A stretch of 64,000 nucleotides of DNA, taken from Symbiodinium sp. CCMP2592. Taxonomy: Eukaryota > Sar > Dinophyceae > Suessiales > Symbiodiniaceae. Of the stretch, positions 62,634 through 64,000 are shown piece by piece. The notes beneath the pieces were generated by a model. The model saw nothing but the letters and a program-made list of their open reading frames with translations, was not told where the DNA came from and made no database searches. The stretch lies in the NCBI GenBank assembly GCA_905221615.1, contig CAJNDT010005996.1:1-64000 (forward strand), given 5' to 3'. The position numbers were made by a program, and so were the translations under genes. Each line of letters opens with the position of its first letter. Within the stretch, counting starts at the first letter, position 1.

Positions 62634-63983
62634 AAACCAATTTCAGCATCCCTTGCCCCATCTCCCAGCTCCTGTTCCTTACGATGAGGATCGAGGCAAC
62701 TGGCTTGCACTAACGCCAGACTGCTCCTTCTTTAATAGGGGTCCTTTAAAGGGATCCTTAAAGGGTTCTATGAGGAATCAATAGGGATACTATAGTATAT
62801 AGGGGAGGTTTTCCACAAACAAACTTGAGGGTGTCCGTGCCCAGCAAAAGAAGCGAAATGCCACATAAGGTCGATATCCCAGCAGCCGAAAGTCCCGGAC
62901 TGGCGCAGCACATGCTGACAGACCGCCGTAGGCACTGCAACCTGCTCCTCGGTGCTGCAAAAATGGCTCCAACCGACGGTACGGCATGGAGGGCAGGAGT
63001 TCATGCACGTGGAGCGTAAACCTTTCCTGGCAGCGCACCTGTTCAAGGCTCTTGAAATCCCTCCACTGAAGCTGCATACGTCCTGAAGCTCCGACCGTAC
63101 AAAGCGATCAGGCACCTCAGACCCTGCACCAGGCCTGGGAAACATTGAAATCGAGCTCCGTCGTGACAAGAACGACCACCTCCTTCCAAATTTGAGGCAG
63201 GAGCAAAATCGTCCTGAATACCGATCGTCTTGAATACGGATTGCCTCGCTCCGGAAACTGTGTGATCGGTTCTCGTCCTAAGGTTGCTGGAATGGCGTCC
63301 CTCAAGAGCAATAGTCCCAATAACCCTATGGGCAGCTACAGAAATCGCATCTCCGGCATATCGTGGAAAATACCCATGCCAGGGAATGTTGAGGCCTTGG
63401 AGATGGCAGAGCTCTTGAAGGACACTTGCACCGCGCTGCCCTCCACTTTGGAGGCATTCCCCAATGGAACCTGGGCTGAGTCGGGCTGAGGATGGAAGCT
63501 TTCGGTTGTCAGAATCGGCAGCACATGATGCCTATTAAGGGCTCTGTGGGGAGAGGGGAGGGGGCATCAATATACTATACTACCGCTACTTCCACGTCAT
63601 CTCAGAGAAGCCGTCTTCCAATTCGTCATTCCATGTGCGACCACGCTGGAGATCCGGGCCTCCACTCAGGCTCTCCAGGCTCCAGGGAGTGGGGCTCTAG
63701 AGCAACTTCATGCGCTAATACGATGATGTTGGGGGTTTAGGGGTGTAGCAGTGGTAGTCGCCGCCTTTGCAGCACATGGGTAGCTAGCCCTTCTAGGGCA
63801 GAAGTCATCGTCGACATTGTAGTATATGGCATTGGTGAGTATCGTGATATCTGGACCTACAGCCCCTGTCGCTGGATCATTTGACCTTCTGTGGATCAGC
63901 AGAACCTTAAACAATTGGGAAGCTTTCGCCGCATGCCTTTGAACTTCGCCTACTTTTGTAGCTGCTGACACGCTCTAGTACAT
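62634..63983. other. Non-coding interval
   Basis: Several open frames of 60-130 codons on both strands without domains. A GGGGTCCTTTAAAGGGATCC palindromic stretch at 62,739-62,760 may be a further MITE relic. Confidence 0.4.
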
Positions 63984-64000
63984 GGGTGGTTGTCAAAATT
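63984..64000. mobile_element. MITE family 4, left end cut by the window edge
   Basis: GGGTGGTTGTCAAAATT matches the left terminus of the copy at 51,113 with one difference and is preceded by ACAT, the same target word. Confidence 0.75.

Overview
Nuclear DNA of an alveolate protist, most likely a dinoflagellate of the Symbiodinium/Polarella type; a chromerid is the main alternative. The grounds are: TTTAGGG-type telomere motifs scattered on both strands, a split gene for a chloroquine-resistance-transporter (CRT)-like protein, the decayed 3' end of a LINE whose C-terminal coding pattern I associate with dinoflagellate genomes, many short terminal-inverted-repeat elements, dense microsatellites, and one very large Ty1/copia retrotransposon. 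No bacterial operons, rRNA genes, convincing tRNA genes or CRISPR arrays were seen.

Layout. 1-900: remnant of a transposase-like gene. 900-10,080: AT-rich block holding a roughly 26-unit satellite built around a palindrome (2,270-5,215), a GC-richer island with the LINE remnant (6,580-8,511) and one MITE. 11,020-15,735, minus strand: CRT-like transporter gene in at least five exons. 16,000-31,500: mostly non-coding, with MITEs, a 57-bp tandem triplication, simple repeats and a few exon-like fragments. 31,560-43,950, minus strand: a structurally complete 12.4-kb copia element with identical 152-bp LTRs and a 5-bp target duplication. 44,000-64,000: repeat-rich non-coding DNA with telomere-like patches, MITEs and simple repeats; the last 17 bases are the start of another MITE.

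The retrotransposon is the centre of interest. On the minus strand it reads Gag with two CCCH fingers, aspartic protease, a G_GGU_UUU -1 frameshift site followed by a hairpin, integrase, reverse transcriptase and RNase H. After RNase H comes an unusual extension of about 1,500 residues. It holds a 2-oxoglutarate/Fe(II) dioxygenase-like domain (HxD...H...R), a possible SGNH-like domain, a nearly complete Tpt1/KptA RNA 2'-phosphotransferase-like domain and a zinc ribbon. Across the coding region lie at least twelve short palindromes, most with a GNRA tetraloop in the transcript. Their stems vary in a compensated way and they are used in two reading frames and both orientations, so the structure rather than the peptide seems to be conserved. 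The combination of nucleic-acid-modifying cargo and repeated hairpins is my candidate for an undescribed system.

Limits. Exon boundaries are inferred by eye, distant homology calls rest on motifs only, and no database search was possible.
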